A stretch of DNA of 64,000 nucleotides, taken from NCBI RefSeq assembly GCF_002264395.1, contig NZ_NFVA01000031.1, positions 1-64,000 on the forward strand, in the 5' to 3' direction. The translations under genes were made by a program, and so were the position numbers. This DNA is from Paenibacillus sp. VTT E-133291. Its GTDB lineage: Bacteria; Bacillota; Bacilli; Paenibacillales; Paenibacillaceae. Below, one piece after another: positions 44,893 through 54,299 of this stretch (positions are counted from its first letter, which is position 1; every line of letters begins with the position of its first letter). The notes under the pieces are model-generated. The model worked only from the letters and a program-made list of their open reading frames with translations, had not been told where the DNA came from and made no database searches.

Positions 44893-46206
44893 ATGAAGAA
44901 GAAGCTTTCAGTAATGCTTGCACTTACGCTTGTATTCACGATTCTTGCCGGTTGTGGTTCAAAGAGCGGTAGTTCAGGCACTTCAGCTGATGGAGTAACA
45001 ACTATTGAGTTCTGGGCTGCACCTAACCCGACTCAACAAGCATATTGGCAGAAAATCGCCAAAGAGTATGAGACTGTTAACCCTAAGGTGAAAATTAACG
45101 TAAGTGCGATCAAGGAGTCCCCTACTTCTGAGGCAAGTATCCAAGCCGCAATCGCGGGTGGAAGCGCTCCGACGATGACTGAGAATATTAGCCGTGGTTT
45201 TGCAGCACAACTTGCGAACAGCAAAGCGTTAGTTCCATTGGATACGATTGCTGGCTTCAATGATATTGTGACAAAACGTAATATGACCAAAACGATTGAG
45301 CCTTGGGAATTTGCCGATGGTCATCAATATGTTCTTCCAATCTACTCCAATGCAATGTTGTTCGGATGGAGAACGGATATTTTGAAAGAAGCTGGTGTGA
45401 ACGAAGTTCCGAGAACATACAGCGAAGTGATTGAGGCAACGAAAAAATTAAAAGCGAAATACCCGGATAAATATCTTTGGGCGAAACCTGACTTAGCAGA
45501 CCCTACCTCTTGGAAAAGATGGTTCGACTTCTTTATGCTGTACAATGCAGCTTCAGATGGCAACAAATTCATTGAAGGAAGCCAATTTGTTGGCGATGAA
45601 AAAGCTGGTGTAGACGTTCTTTCTTTCGTGGACAATCTTCGTAAGGAGAAAGGGCTGTTGTCTCAGAATGTAACAGAACCTTTTGAAAATGGAGTGGGCG
45701 TATTTACGGATGTAGGACCTTGGACATTCAGCACATGGGCTGAGAAATATCCAGAGCTTCAGTACAAGGAAAACTTTGAAGTAACATTGCCTCCTGTTCC
45801 TGACGGTATGGATCCAGCGAATGCAAAAACATTTGCGGATGCTAAAGGAATTGTTATCTATGCTTCGGCAAGTCCAGAGCAACAAGCTGCTGCAATAGAA
45901 TTCATCAAGTGGGTTTACTCGGATGACAAAAATGATGTTGCCTTTTTCCAAGAAACTAACTTGCCTCCAGCACGTGATGATGTAGGTACAAATGAAGTAT
46001 TTAAACCAGTATTTGAAAAAACGCCTGTATTGCAAGAGTATGCAAAAGCAATCCCGAATGCTGTTCCATCCATGGACAATCCGAAATTCAACGAATTGCA
46101 AACCTTTATTGGTCAAGAGGCCTTTAACAAAATCGTTCGTGGTGAGATTGATCCAAAAACGGGTTGGGACAATATGAAGAAGGCGATTGAAGGGGAACTT
46201 CAATAA
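44893..46206 (+). CDS. Sugar-binding lipoprotein (family 1 extracellular solute-binding protein)
   Basis: 437 residues from the ATG at 44893 (CAGGGAGGG upstream). Lipobox TILAGC with C21 and a Gly/Ser linker; MalE-like fold with TTIEFWAAPNPTQQAYWQ near the N-terminus. First gene of the 44893-55313 operon. The stop codon overlaps the next start (TAATG). It probably binds a mannose- or glucose-containing oligosaccharide, judging from the enzymes downstream. Confidence 0.94.
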   Translation: MKKKLSVMLALTLVFTILAGCGSKSGSSGTSADGVTTIEFWAAPNPTQQAYWQKIAKEYETVNPKVKINVSAIKESPTSEASIQAAIAGGSAPTMTENISRGFAAQLANSKALVPLDTIAGFNDIVTKRNMTKTIEPWEFADGHQYVLPIYSNAMLFGWRTDILKEAGVNEVPRTYSEVIEATKKLKAKYPDKYLWAKPDLADPTSWKRWFDFFMLYNAASDGNKFIEGSQFVGDEKAGVDVLSFVDNLRKEKGLLSQNVTEPFENGVGVFTDVGPWTFSTWAEKYPELQYKENFEVTLPPVPDGMDPANAKTFADAKGIVIYASASPEQQAAAIEFIKWVYSDDKNDVAFFQETNLPPARDDVGTNEVFKPVFEKTPVLQEYAKAIPNAVPSMDNPKFNELQTFIGQEAFNKIVRGEIDPKTGWDNMKKAIEGELQ

Positions 46207-47087
46207 TGATTGAAAAAAATAATAATCGGTTAGGCTGGCTTTTTGCCAGCCCTTACCTTATTTTTTCGACTGTGTTTTTCTTGGGCCCGCTTATCTGGTC
46301 TTTATATTTGTCTTTTACTAACTGGGACTTGATTTCACCAACTTATGATTTTGTTGGATTCAAAAACTTTACCAAAGCATTAGGCACACCAGGGGTAAGA
46401 TCGGCATTTTGGGTAACGTACAAATTTATGATCGTATTTGTACCGATTGTCACAGCCATGTCGCTTTTTGTAGCGGTAATTGTAAAAGGCTTACCTAAAT
46501 TAAAAACGGTATTTCTTATTGGATTCTTCTTGCCTTACCTATCCTCAGGGGTTGTTGCATCCCTTATTGTTAAAGGCTTTTTGTCACATACAAGTCCTGT
46601 TCAGACGTTTCTAAGGGAACGGTTAGGTCTTGATATTGACTGGCTCGGCGGATCTTTCTCGGCATTGTTCGTCGTTGCGATGATTATGGCTTGGAAATTT
46701 ACCGGTTACTATGCGTTAATTCTTACTTCAGGTTTAGAAAGCATTGATCAGGAAGTATATGAAGCAGCGGCAATTGATGGCGTGAAGGACAGCCAAAGGT
46801 TCTGGAAGATTACGTTGCCTTTGCTTTACCCTGCGATTTATACAACCTTAATTTTATCCTTCGGTGCAACATTCGGTATCTTTACTGAGGTCTACCAATT
46901 AACAGGCGGCGGACCAAACTACGCAACGAATACATGGCAAATGGAAATATACAGTCAAGCATTTAAGAACCTGCAGGCAGGTTACGCGTCAGCTATCGCG
47001 ATTATGGCTGCGGTTGCGACATTTATATCTATATTCGTAATCCGAAAAATTCTGGAAATGTGGGGTAAGCGCAATGGTTGGGTCTAA
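46206..47087 (+). CDS. MalF-like sugar ABC transporter permease
   Basis: 293 residues, six helices, EAA loop EAAAIDGVKDSQRFWKITLP. Start overlaps the preceding stop by one base, indicating translational coupling. No RBS of its own other than GGGGAAC in the upstream gene. Channel partner of the next gene. Confidence 0.93.
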   Translation: MIEKNNNRLGWLFASPYLIFSTVFFLGPLIWSLYLSFTNWDLISPTYDFVGFKNFTKALGTPGVRSAFWVTYKFMIVFVPIVTAMSLFVAVIVKGLPKLKTVFLIGFFLPYLSSGVVASLIVKGFLSHTSPVQTFLRERLGLDIDWLGGSFSALFVVAMIMAWKFTGYYALILTSGLESIDQEVYEAAAIDGVKDSQRFWKITLPLLYPAIYTTLILSFGATFGIFTEVYQLTGGGPNYATNTWQMEIYSQAFKNLQAGYASAIAIMAAVATFISIFVIRKILEMWGKRNGWV

Positions 47088-47913
47088 TTCAAACATCAAG
47101 CTCCGGCTGTCGATCCGCTATCTGATTGCGATCGTACTGCTTGTGATTATGGTATTCCCCTATTTATATATGGTATTGAATTCACTTGCAGATTGGTCAC
47201 AGGTAGACCGGAAGCTGATACCGACGAAATTTACGCTGCGCTCGTATCAATGGCTCTTTACAGGTGGTGAGACCGGGATTACAAGACCATGGATTCACGC
47301 CTTCTTTAACAGTGTGTTCGTTTCTTTGGTATCTACAGCCTTAATGATGATGTTCGCGATTATGGTAGCTTATGCGTTGGCGAAGCTGAAATTCCGCGGG
47401 AGAGACTCTATTAACAACTTTGTGTTGTTTCATATGTTCTTCCCGGCAATCATTCTGATCATCCCTAACTTTTTGATTATTCAAAAAGTAGGACTGTTCG
47501 ATACGTATTGGGCGCTCATTATTCCCAAGGCGATGAGTTTATGGGGGATCTTCATGTACACCAACTTCTTTAAGGCGGTGCCCGACGCCTTCATTGAAGC
47601 CGCCAAGCTGGATGGGGCATCCGATTTCAAAATCCTGTATAAGATTATGATGCCGATGTCGAAGTCCATTACGACCGTTGTATTCCTATTCCTGCTAATG
47701 GAACGTTGGACAGAGCTCCTATGGGATATGATCGTCGTCCGAAGTGACGGCATGCTAACATTGAACGTTTTATTATCTCAGATGTTTGGTCCGTATCAAT
47801 CGTATCCGGGTCCGATGTATGCCGGTGCAGTGATGCTCACCTTGCCAATCATTATTTTGTTCATTATTTTCGGCAAGAAGTTCCAGGAAGGCATGCAATT
47901 TAACTTGAAATAG
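47074..47913 (+). CDS. MalG-like sugar ABC transporter permease
   Basis: 279 residues, overlapping the previous permease gene by 14 bp. Six helices, EAA loop EAAKLDGASDFKILYKIMMP, and C-terminus KFQEGMQFNLK. Completes the channel; the ATPase is not encoded here. Confidence 0.93.
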   Translation: MVGSNSNIKLRLSIRYLIAIVLLVIMVFPYLYMVLNSLADWSQVDRKLIPTKFTLRSYQWLFTGGETGITRPWIHAFFNSVFVSLVSTALMMMFAIMVAYALAKLKFRGRDSINNFVLFHMFFPAIILIIPNFLIIQKVGLFDTYWALIIPKAMSLWGIFMYTNFFKAVPDAFIEAAKLDGASDFKILYKIMMPMSKSITTVVFLFLLMERWTELLWDMIVVRSDGMLTLNVLLSQMFGPYQSYPGPMYAGAVMLTLPIIILFIIFGKKFQEGMQFNLK

Positions 47914-47935
47914 GTCTGCACAGGAGGGGTATCGG

Positions 47936-49591
47936 TTGGAACAGCCGTGGTGGAAAGGGACGGTATTCTATGAAGTGTATATGCCAAGCTTCTGTGATAG
48001 CAATGGGGATGGGATTGGTGATTTCGAAGGTCTTACTTCCAAGCTGGATTATTTGCGGGAACTTGGCATCGGGGGGATTTGGCTAACGCCGTTCTATAAG
48101 TCTCCTAAAGTAGATAACGGGTATGACATTGCAGATTATTGTCAGATTGATCCAGACTTTGGAACGATGGAAGATTTCGAACGGTTTATTCAGGAAGCGA
48201 AGGCTCGCGGGATCAGCGTGATTGCCGATCTTGTCCTGAATCATACGTCTTCAGAGCATGCATGGTTCAAGGAATCGCGATCTTCAAGGACGAACCCGAA
48301 GCGGGATTGGTACATTTGGAAGGACGCTGTGAACGGCGGCGTACCTAATAACTGGGAATCGTTTTTTGGTGGAACCGCGTGGGAATGGGATGCTGCAACA
48401 GAACAGTATTACTATCATGGGTTTGCGAAAGAACAGGTCGATTTGAACTGGGCAAATCCCGAAGTTAAAGAAGCGATGAAGGATGTTATGGCTTATTGGC
48501 TGGGCAAAGGCATAAGTGGCTTCCGGTTAGATGTTATCAACTTCTTATCGGTGTCCGATCAATTCCCGGATAACCCGATGGATGGAGTAACGGGTGAGCA
48601 GAAGCATGTACATGATCAGAATCAAGATGGAATTATGGATGCCATCGAGGAAATTAGCAGGTTTGTTCATGCGCATAGCGGAATGTTCATGGTAGGTGAA
48701 GTCGGCTCTGAAGATATGGACATGCTGAAGCGTTACAGCGGAACGGGTAAGTTTGATGTGGTCTTTAATTTCAATCTGGGAAGCCAGAAGGAATTTAGTC
48801 CAGAGAATTTGTTCGCCGAGCTTAAGACGATGGAGAAGATGCACCGTGCAGATCAGATTCCAACGTTATTCTTCGGTAGTCATGATATGGACCGCGTAAT
48901 TTCGCGTTTTGGTGAAGGGGACGCGGAGATTGAGGAAGAACGGGCCCGCCTTATGGCAACGTTGGCCTTGACCGCAAAAGGGGTACCTTTCTTATATTTC
49001 GGTGAAGAGATTGGGATGCGGAATTTCGTAGCCCATAAGCTGGAAGATATGCGGGACATCCAAGGATTGAAGGCATATGAAATCGCACTACAGCGGGGGA
49101 CAACTCCAATGGAAGCCCTGGAAATTGCGAATGCAAAGGGAAGAGATGCATCTCGCTCCCCAATGCAATGGAACGCAAGTCCACATGGCGGGTTTACGTC
49201 AGGAACACCATGGATTGGCCTGGGCCCAAATTATCAGCAATTAAACGTGGAGTCCGAAAGCAATCAACCGAATTCATTATTACATTATTATAAAAAGCTT
49301 CTCCACTTGCGCAATACACAGGATGTATTTCAATTCGGGGATTATGACGTGCTGGAACGCAGAGGCAATCTTATTTTATATGTAAGAACATTGAAAGAAA
49401 CCAATACCAGAGCGCTCGTAGCCTTGAATTACGATAATCAGAGCATACAGATTGATCCTAGTGAGCTGCTGGATGGGCAAGCAATTAATATATTATCGAG
49501 CCGCCGAGAGATAGTGAGCGGCACAGACTTGGTAACGCTGTTGCCGAATGAAGCCGCAATATGGATGCGTGCGCCGCTATTATTTGACTAG
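47936..49591 (+). CDS. GH13 alpha-glucosidase (oligo-1,6-glucosidase-like)
   Basis: 551 residues; TTG start with CAGGAGGGG upstream. The N-terminus WWKGTVFYEVYMPSFCDSNGDGIGD and conserved regions ADLVLNHTS and GFRLDVINF mark the GH13_31/O16G group. Nucleophile D199 and acid/base E255 fall at the numbering of Bacillus oligo-1,6-glucosidase. The third aspartate, D317, lies in GSHDMDR, where most relatives have NHD. Cytoplasmic hydrolysis (or phosphorolysis) of an alpha-glucoside is expected. Its presence among beta-mannoside enzymes suggests a mixed glycoside substrate. Confidence 0.92.
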   Translation: MEQPWWKGTVFYEVYMPSFCDSNGDGIGDFEGLTSKLDYLRELGIGGIWLTPFYKSPKVDNGYDIADYCQIDPDFGTMEDFERFIQEAKARGISVIADLVLNHTSSEHAWFKESRSSRTNPKRDWYIWKDAVNGGVPNNWESFFGGTAWEWDAATEQYYYHGFAKEQVDLNWANPEVKEAMKDVMAYWLGKGISGFRLDVINFLSVSDQFPDNPMDGVTGEQKHVHDQNQDGIMDAIEEISRFVHAHSGMFMVGEVGSEDMDMLKRYSGTGKFDVVFNFNLGSQKEFSPENLFAELKTMEKMHRADQIPTLFFGSHDMDRVISRFGEGDAEIEEERARLMATLALTAKGVPFLYFGEEIGMRNFVAHKLEDMRDIQGLKAYEIALQRGTTPMEALEIANAKGRDASRSPMQWNASPHGGFTSGTPWIGLGPNYQQLNVESESNQPNSLLHYYKKLLHLRNTQDVFQFGDYDVLERRGNLILYVRTLKETNTRALVALNYDNQSIQIDPSELLDGQAINILSSRREIVSGTDLVTLLPNEAAIWMRAPLLFD

Positions 49592-49608
49592 AGAGGAATT
49601 TTATTATT

Positions 49609-50553
49609 ATGAAACTGCTCAAGAATGCTGTGAAGACATGTGAACAACTGCTTATGGAATACGCGATGAAGGACGTATCCGTAACCAATACACAGAAGTT
49701 AACATTCACAGGTGTAGATCATAAAGATGTCTACAATATTACAGCTCCATTCCAAGATGAGGGTGAGTGGGTGATCGCGGGTCGGGTTGAATCCCGTGAC
49801 AGCGAGCATTCCGATGTCGTCTTTTTTGTCGAACGTGATGGACAATGGGTACCCTGTGAAGGAGCGCCTACCCTTGAACTTCAAGATCCTTTTTTTACGA
49901 AAATTAATGGCGAATTGATAGTTGGCGGCGTTCAAATTTATCCACATCCGGTAAAGGCTGATGCCTTAATGTGGCGTACAGTATTCTACCGCGGGAAGAA
50001 CATCGCGAGCTTAGAACCATTCTTTAAAGGACCGGATGGCATGAAAGATCTGCGCCTAGTGGATCTGAAAGATAGCATCGGAGTACTGACCCGCCCTCAA
50101 GGAGATAAAGGAGGACGCGGTAAAATCGGCTTTACCCGCATTGCATCGTTAGAAGCGTTATCCATTCCATTGATCGAAGAAACACCGTTATTGGATGGAC
50201 AGTTTGTTGATGAAGAGTGGGGCGGTGCGAATGAAGCACACTTGCTAAAGAACGGACTGCTCGGTGTTCTTGGGCATATCGCTTCTTTTGATGATGCGGG
50301 CGATCGTCACTATTACCCGATGGTATTCGCTATCGATCCGGCAACGGGTGAATATTCAGATATTCAATTAATCGCTGTACGCAATCAGTTCTTGCCAGGT
50401 GCCACGAAACGGCCTGATTTGGAGGATGTTGTATTCAGCGGCGGGCTCGTACGTCATGAAGACGGTACAGCTAACATATATGCAGGAATCAGCGATGCGG
50501 AAGCACAACGTGCGACAATCCCTGATCCATTTTCTCAATTTGAAATTTTGTAA
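49609..50553 (+). CDS. DUF1861 protein, five-bladed-propeller type
   Basis: 314 residues, GAGAGGAA upstream. Segments DVYNITAPF, EWVIAGRVESRDSEHSDVVFF, KDLRLVDLKDSIGVLTRPQG, and DEEWGGANEAHLL match DUF1861, a family related in fold to GH130/GH43 propellers. No signal peptide. It sits directly before a GH130 gene and presumably works on the same glycoside. I do not know a firmly established activity for this family. Confidence 0.85.
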   Translation: MKLLKNAVKTCEQLLMEYAMKDVSVTNTQKLTFTGVDHKDVYNITAPFQDEGEWVIAGRVESRDSEHSDVVFFVERDGQWVPCEGAPTLELQDPFFTKINGELIVGGVQIYPHPVKADALMWRTVFYRGKNIASLEPFFKGPDGMKDLRLVDLKDSIGVLTRPQGDKGGRGKIGFTRIASLEALSIPLIEETPLLDGQFVDEEWGGANEAHLLKNGLLGVLGHIASFDDAGDRHYYPMVFAIDPATGEYSDIQLIAVRNQFLPGATKRPDLEDVVFSGGLVRHEDGTANIYAGISDAEAQRATIPDPFSQFEIL

Positions 50554-50589
50554 ACATGAAATCCATTTGGTTAAGGGAGTTATTACAAC

Positions 50590-51651
50590 ATGAAAATCTA
50601 TCGTTATGAACAAAATCCACTTATTACACCGGCGGACGTTAAGCCGTATCACGATGACTTTGAAGTGATTGGTGCATTTAATGCCGGTATTGCTAGCTAT
50701 AATGGTGAAATATTAATGTTTCTCCGTGTAGCAGAACGCCCAATTAGCAAGGATCCAAAAATTGTGAAAGCTCCGATTTATAATCCGGAGACCAATGAAT
50801 TGGATATTTTGGATCTGGATACAGATGATGAGCGCTTCGACTTCTCTGATCCGCGTGTGATCAAAAATAAATCCGCTAGTGCTACATTTCAGTACTTGAC
50901 TTCATTATCTTATATCCGAATCGCTCGAAGTAAGGATGGACATCATTTTACGGTGGATGAGAAGCCATTTGTGTACCCTTCCAATTCACTGGAGACCTTC
51001 GGGGTAGAAGATCCTCGGGTAACCCGAATTGGGGATACCTATTATATTTATTTCTCGGCAGTCTCCCCTGTGGGCGTTGGAGAATCGCTGGTATCCACTA
51101 GAGATTTCGTGAATGTAAATCACCACGGCATGATCTTTGGGCCGGATAATAAAGATGTATTGATTTTCCCGGAGAAAATTAACGGCAAATATTATGCATT
51201 GCACCGTCCAACAACGAAAAGCACGGGAGATCCGGAAATATGGATCGCAGAATCGGACAACTTATTATATTGGGGTAACCATAAGCACCTGATCGGTTTG
51301 CGTGAGGGGATGTGGGATAGCGGCCGGATTGGCGGCGGTGCGGTTCCATTCAAGACTGATAAAGGCTGGTTGGAGCTGTATCATGGGGCCACGCTGGAAC
51401 ACCGTTATTGCATGGGGGCAGTCCTATTAGATCTCAATGATCCCTCGAAGGTGATTGCACGTTCCAATGCTCCTATCATGGAGCCGGAAGCGGATTATGA
51501 GAAGAATGGATTCTTCGGCGATGTTGTATTCTCTTGCGGTGCACTCGTGGAAGACGATGTTGTAAAAATGTATTACGGAGTCGCGGATACATCAATGGCT
51601 TGCGCAGAACTTAGTGTACAAGAAATTTTAGATAGCTTGATATACGTATAA
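50590..51651 (+). CDS. GH130 beta-mannoside phosphorylase or hydrolase
   Basis: 353 residues. Propeller fold with the catalytic aspartate D141 in FGVEDPRVT and the family segments WDSGRIGGGAVPFKTDKGWLELYHGA and YGVADT. GH130 enzymes phosphorolyse or, in some subfamilies, hydrolyse beta-1,2- or beta-1,4-mannosides. I could not decide between the two because the phosphate-binding residues need an alignment. 36 bp after the DUF1861 gene; a terminator follows. Confidence 0.92.
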   Translation: MKIYRYEQNPLITPADVKPYHDDFEVIGAFNAGIASYNGEILMFLRVAERPISKDPKIVKAPIYNPETNELDILDLDTDDERFDFSDPRVIKNKSASATFQYLTSLSYIRIARSKDGHHFTVDEKPFVYPSNSLETFGVEDPRVTRIGDTYYIYFSAVSPVGVGESLVSTRDFVNVNHHGMIFGPDNKDVLIFPEKINGKYYALHRPTTKSTGDPEIWIAESDNLLYWGNHKHLIGLREGMWDSGRIGGGAVPFKTDKGWLELYHGATLEHRYCMGAVLLDLNDPSKVIARSNAPIMEPEADYEKNGFFGDVVFSCGALVEDDVVKMYYGVADTSMACAELSVQEILDSLIYV

Positions 51652-51655
51652 CAAT

Positions 51656-51688
51656 AAAACGTCAAAACCGAAGTGGTTTTGGCGTTTT
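51656..51688 (+). terminator. Hairpin terminator or attenuator between GH130 and GH2 genes
   Basis: Arms 51656-51669 and 51675-51688 pair over 14 bp with one mismatch, and the right arm ends in TTTT followed by AATTT. It could reduce transcription into the GH2 gene; it contains no obvious new promoter. Confidence 0.7.
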
Positions 51689-51703
51689 AATTTGGGAGAG
51701 AGG

Positions 51704-54268
51704 ATGAAGAGAATGAACATTAAATTAACTGAAAACTGGAAACTTCGTGATTTTCATGTAGGGGAAGCCCGGGATCTTGAAGTTGCATCGCCAGAGTTTA
51801 TTGATTATTTCTGGATGACCACCTCAGTGCCCGGTGACATCCATACGACGCTTCGGGAGAAAGGCATTATAGATGATCCTTTCTTTGGCCACCAAGATCA
51901 GAAATGTCGTTGGATTGAAGAAAAGGTATGGTGGTATCGTACGGTCTTTTCTTACGATTCTGATCTTAAACCTGGTGAGAAGATGGAGCTATTATTCGAA
52001 GGGTTAGATACCTATGCAACCGTATATCTCAACGGTGTGGAGCTTGGATCAACAGATAATATGTTCATTAGCCATTCATTTGATGTAACCCGTGAATTAA
52101 ATAAAGGGAAAAATACGCTTGCCGTAAAATTTGATCCTATTCATGTACATGCAGGTGCTAAGGTCCAATATTATTGGTCAGGCTTTAGTAAGAAACGGAT
52201 CTGGACACGTAAAGCGCAGAGTCATTTTGGATGGGACTGGGGTCCGCGTCTGGTCTGTGCAGGCATTTGGAAAGAGGTGCATTTGATTAAACACCGTCAT
52301 GCACATTTAGATCATGTGTTTGCTCGAACAACTTCGGTAGAGGGTCAAGTGGGTGTTGTTGATGTGGATTTATGCGCACATGCCTTTGATCGCGGATGTT
52401 CGTATACGGCGCGTGTGGAACTTTTAGAAGGTACAGAGCGTGTTGCGGAAGAACATGTCTCTTTGGATAAGATTGGAGGGATTACAGTTGACGGTGCGAT
52501 TACAGCGCGTACGCTTCATCATTCAGTTACCTTGCAAGTGACGGATCCGAACTTATGGTGGACCCATGATCTAGGAACACCTTTCTTATATCATCTACGC
52601 GTTACGTTATTTGCTGATGGGGAGCAAATAGATACCTATGAGCAGCCATTTGGGATTCGAAAGATCGAGTTGATGCAGCTGGATGAAGAAGGGCACCATG
52701 CTTTCACTTTTGTATTGAACGGGGTTAAGGTTTTTGCTAAAGGTGCAAATTGGATCCCTATTGATAGCTTTATTGCGACCGTGCCAGACAGCCGCTATAC
52801 ACATCTGCTTCAGATGGCCAAGGATGCCAATATGAATATGATTCGCGCTTGGGGTGGAGGCATTTATGAGCGGGATATTTTCTTTGATGAATGTGATCGG
52901 TTAGGAATTTTAATCTGGCAGGACTTCATGTTCGCTTGTGCGTTGTATCCAGATTACAATCGTAATTTTATGAATAATGTTCACCGCGAAATTGAGCAGG
53001 TCGTAAAACGTCTTCGGAGTCGTACGAGCCTTGCTCTATGGTGTGGGAATAACGAGAATGATTGGTTGTATGAGGCACTGTCCTCTAACGGCGAGATCAC
53101 ACATCCCTTTTATGGAGAAAAAATTTATCATGAGCTCATGCCCGCAGTACTAGAGCAACTTGATCCATCGCGAACGTTTTGGCCTAGCTCGCCTTTTGGC
53201 GGCAATGATCACAATTCACGTGATGTGGGTGATACTCATAACTGGCAAGTCTGGCATGGGAATAATGAGCCGCGTCAGTTTGGTGAACCGCAGACACAGG
53301 ATTATAGTGTTGAAGGGATATCGTTCAAACGATTCAAGTCAGACTTCACGAAATTTGCCAGTGAATTCGGGCTGCATGCCGCTTCCAATCGTTACACCTT
53401 AGCAAAGAACATGCCGGACAATCAGTTCTATTGGGATAGCGATGAAATGAAGTATCGTAATAAAGATGTCCATTATCCTAAGGGCATTATGCTCATGGAA
53501 GGTTATACAGGCGTTCCGAAGGATATCAATGAATATATTCAATTCTCCATGCTGACCCAGGCAGAGGGATTGAGGTATGGGATTGAGCATTACCGCCGTA
53601 ATAAGCCGGATACAAGCGGGGCTTTATTCTGGCAGTTCAATGATTGCTGGCCGGGAACAAGCTGGTCTGTTATCGATTATTATGGTTTACCAAAGGCGAG
53701 CTACCACTATGCGCGTAAATTCTTTGCACCGGTACTCTTATGTGTGGATCATGATCCGAATGGACTGCTGCAGTTATGGGCTCTCAATGATCGCTGCGAA
53801 GCTTATCAGGATGAGGCGGAATTAACGATCTATCGGATGGATGGTACAATTGTATATCAGCGTACATTCGATGTTACCGTTGATTCGAACAGTAAAGTTA
53901 ATTTTGCCAAGTTAACTGAAGCTGAGGTACTGCAGCAACATAGCGCTGGCGAGGTTGTGGTCGTACTTCGTTCGAAGAAACGGGTAACAGAAGATTATGT
54001 ACTCTATTTAAGAGACTATAAGGATATGGATTATCAACCCGCACATGTTCAGATCTCCGTGGATGAAGCGAAAGGACATATCCACTTGATCTCAGATCGC
54101 GTTGCCCGGATGGTGATGATCGAACTGGATGCACCTTGGGTGATCATGGACGATAATTTCTTTGATCTGATTCCGGGTGAGGAGAAGACAGTTCGTGTGC
54201 ATCATGTGGATGCCGGGGCACTGCCTTGGGAGACTTTACGTGTAACGGCAATGAATGATGCGGGTTAA
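51704..54268 (+). CDS. GH2 beta-mannosidase (second copy type)
   Basis: About 854 residues, no signal peptide. ATG at 51704 after GGGAGAGAGG; an ATG at 51713 is also possible. Mannosidase-branch motifs TSVPGDIHTTL, FGWDWGPRLVCAGIW, acid/base E451 in WCGNNEND, nucleophile E554 in ASEFGLHA. Cytoplasmic release of mannose from beta-mannosides. Related to the 20098 enzyme but in a different operon with different regulation. Together with GH130 it argues for a beta-mannose-containing substrate. Confidence 0.94.
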   Translation: MKRMNIKLTENWKLRDFHVGEARDLEVASPEFIDYFWMTTSVPGDIHTTLREKGIIDDPFFGHQDQKCRWIEEKVWWYRTVFSYDSDLKPGEKMELLFEGLDTYATVYLNGVELGSTDNMFISHSFDVTRELNKGKNTLAVKFDPIHVHAGAKVQYYWSGFSKKRIWTRKAQSHFGWDWGPRLVCAGIWKEVHLIKHRHAHLDHVFARTTSVEGQVGVVDVDLCAHAFDRGCSYTARVELLEGTERVAEEHVSLDKIGGITVDGAITARTLHHSVTLQVTDPNLWWTHDLGTPFLYHLRVTLFADGEQIDTYEQPFGIRKIELMQLDEEGHHAFTFVLNGVKVFAKGANWIPIDSFIATVPDSRYTHLLQMAKDANMNMIRAWGGGIYERDIFFDECDRLGILIWQDFMFACALYPDYNRNFMNNVHREIEQVVKRLRSRTSLALWCGNNENDWLYEALSSNGEITHPFYGEKIYHELMPAVLEQLDPSRTFWPSSPFGGNDHNSRDVGDTHNWQVWHGNNEPRQFGEPQTQDYSVEGISFKRFKSDFTKFASEFGLHAASNRYTLAKNMPDNQFYWDSDEMKYRNKDVHYPKGIMLMEGYTGVPKDINEYIQFSMLTQAEGLRYGIEHYRRNKPDTSGALFWQFNDCWPGTSWSVIDYYGLPKASYHYARKFFAPVLLCVDHDPNGLLQLWALNDRCEAYQDEAELTIYRMDGTIVYQRTFDVTVDSNSKVNFAKLTEAEVLQQHSAGEVVVVLRSKKRVTEDYVLYLRDYKDMDYQPAHVQISVDEAKGHIHLISDRVARMVMIELDAPWVIMDDNFFDLIPGEEKTVRVHHVDAGALPWETLRVTAMNDAG

Positions 54269-54299
54269 CAAAAACTTGGATTTAAGGAGATGAGTTAAG

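Noticed and set aside
45553..46203. 216-codon minus-strand frame inside the third solute-binding protein gene
   Set aside because: Antisense shadow; Cys/Phe/Ile-rich composition without a plausible domain or start site.
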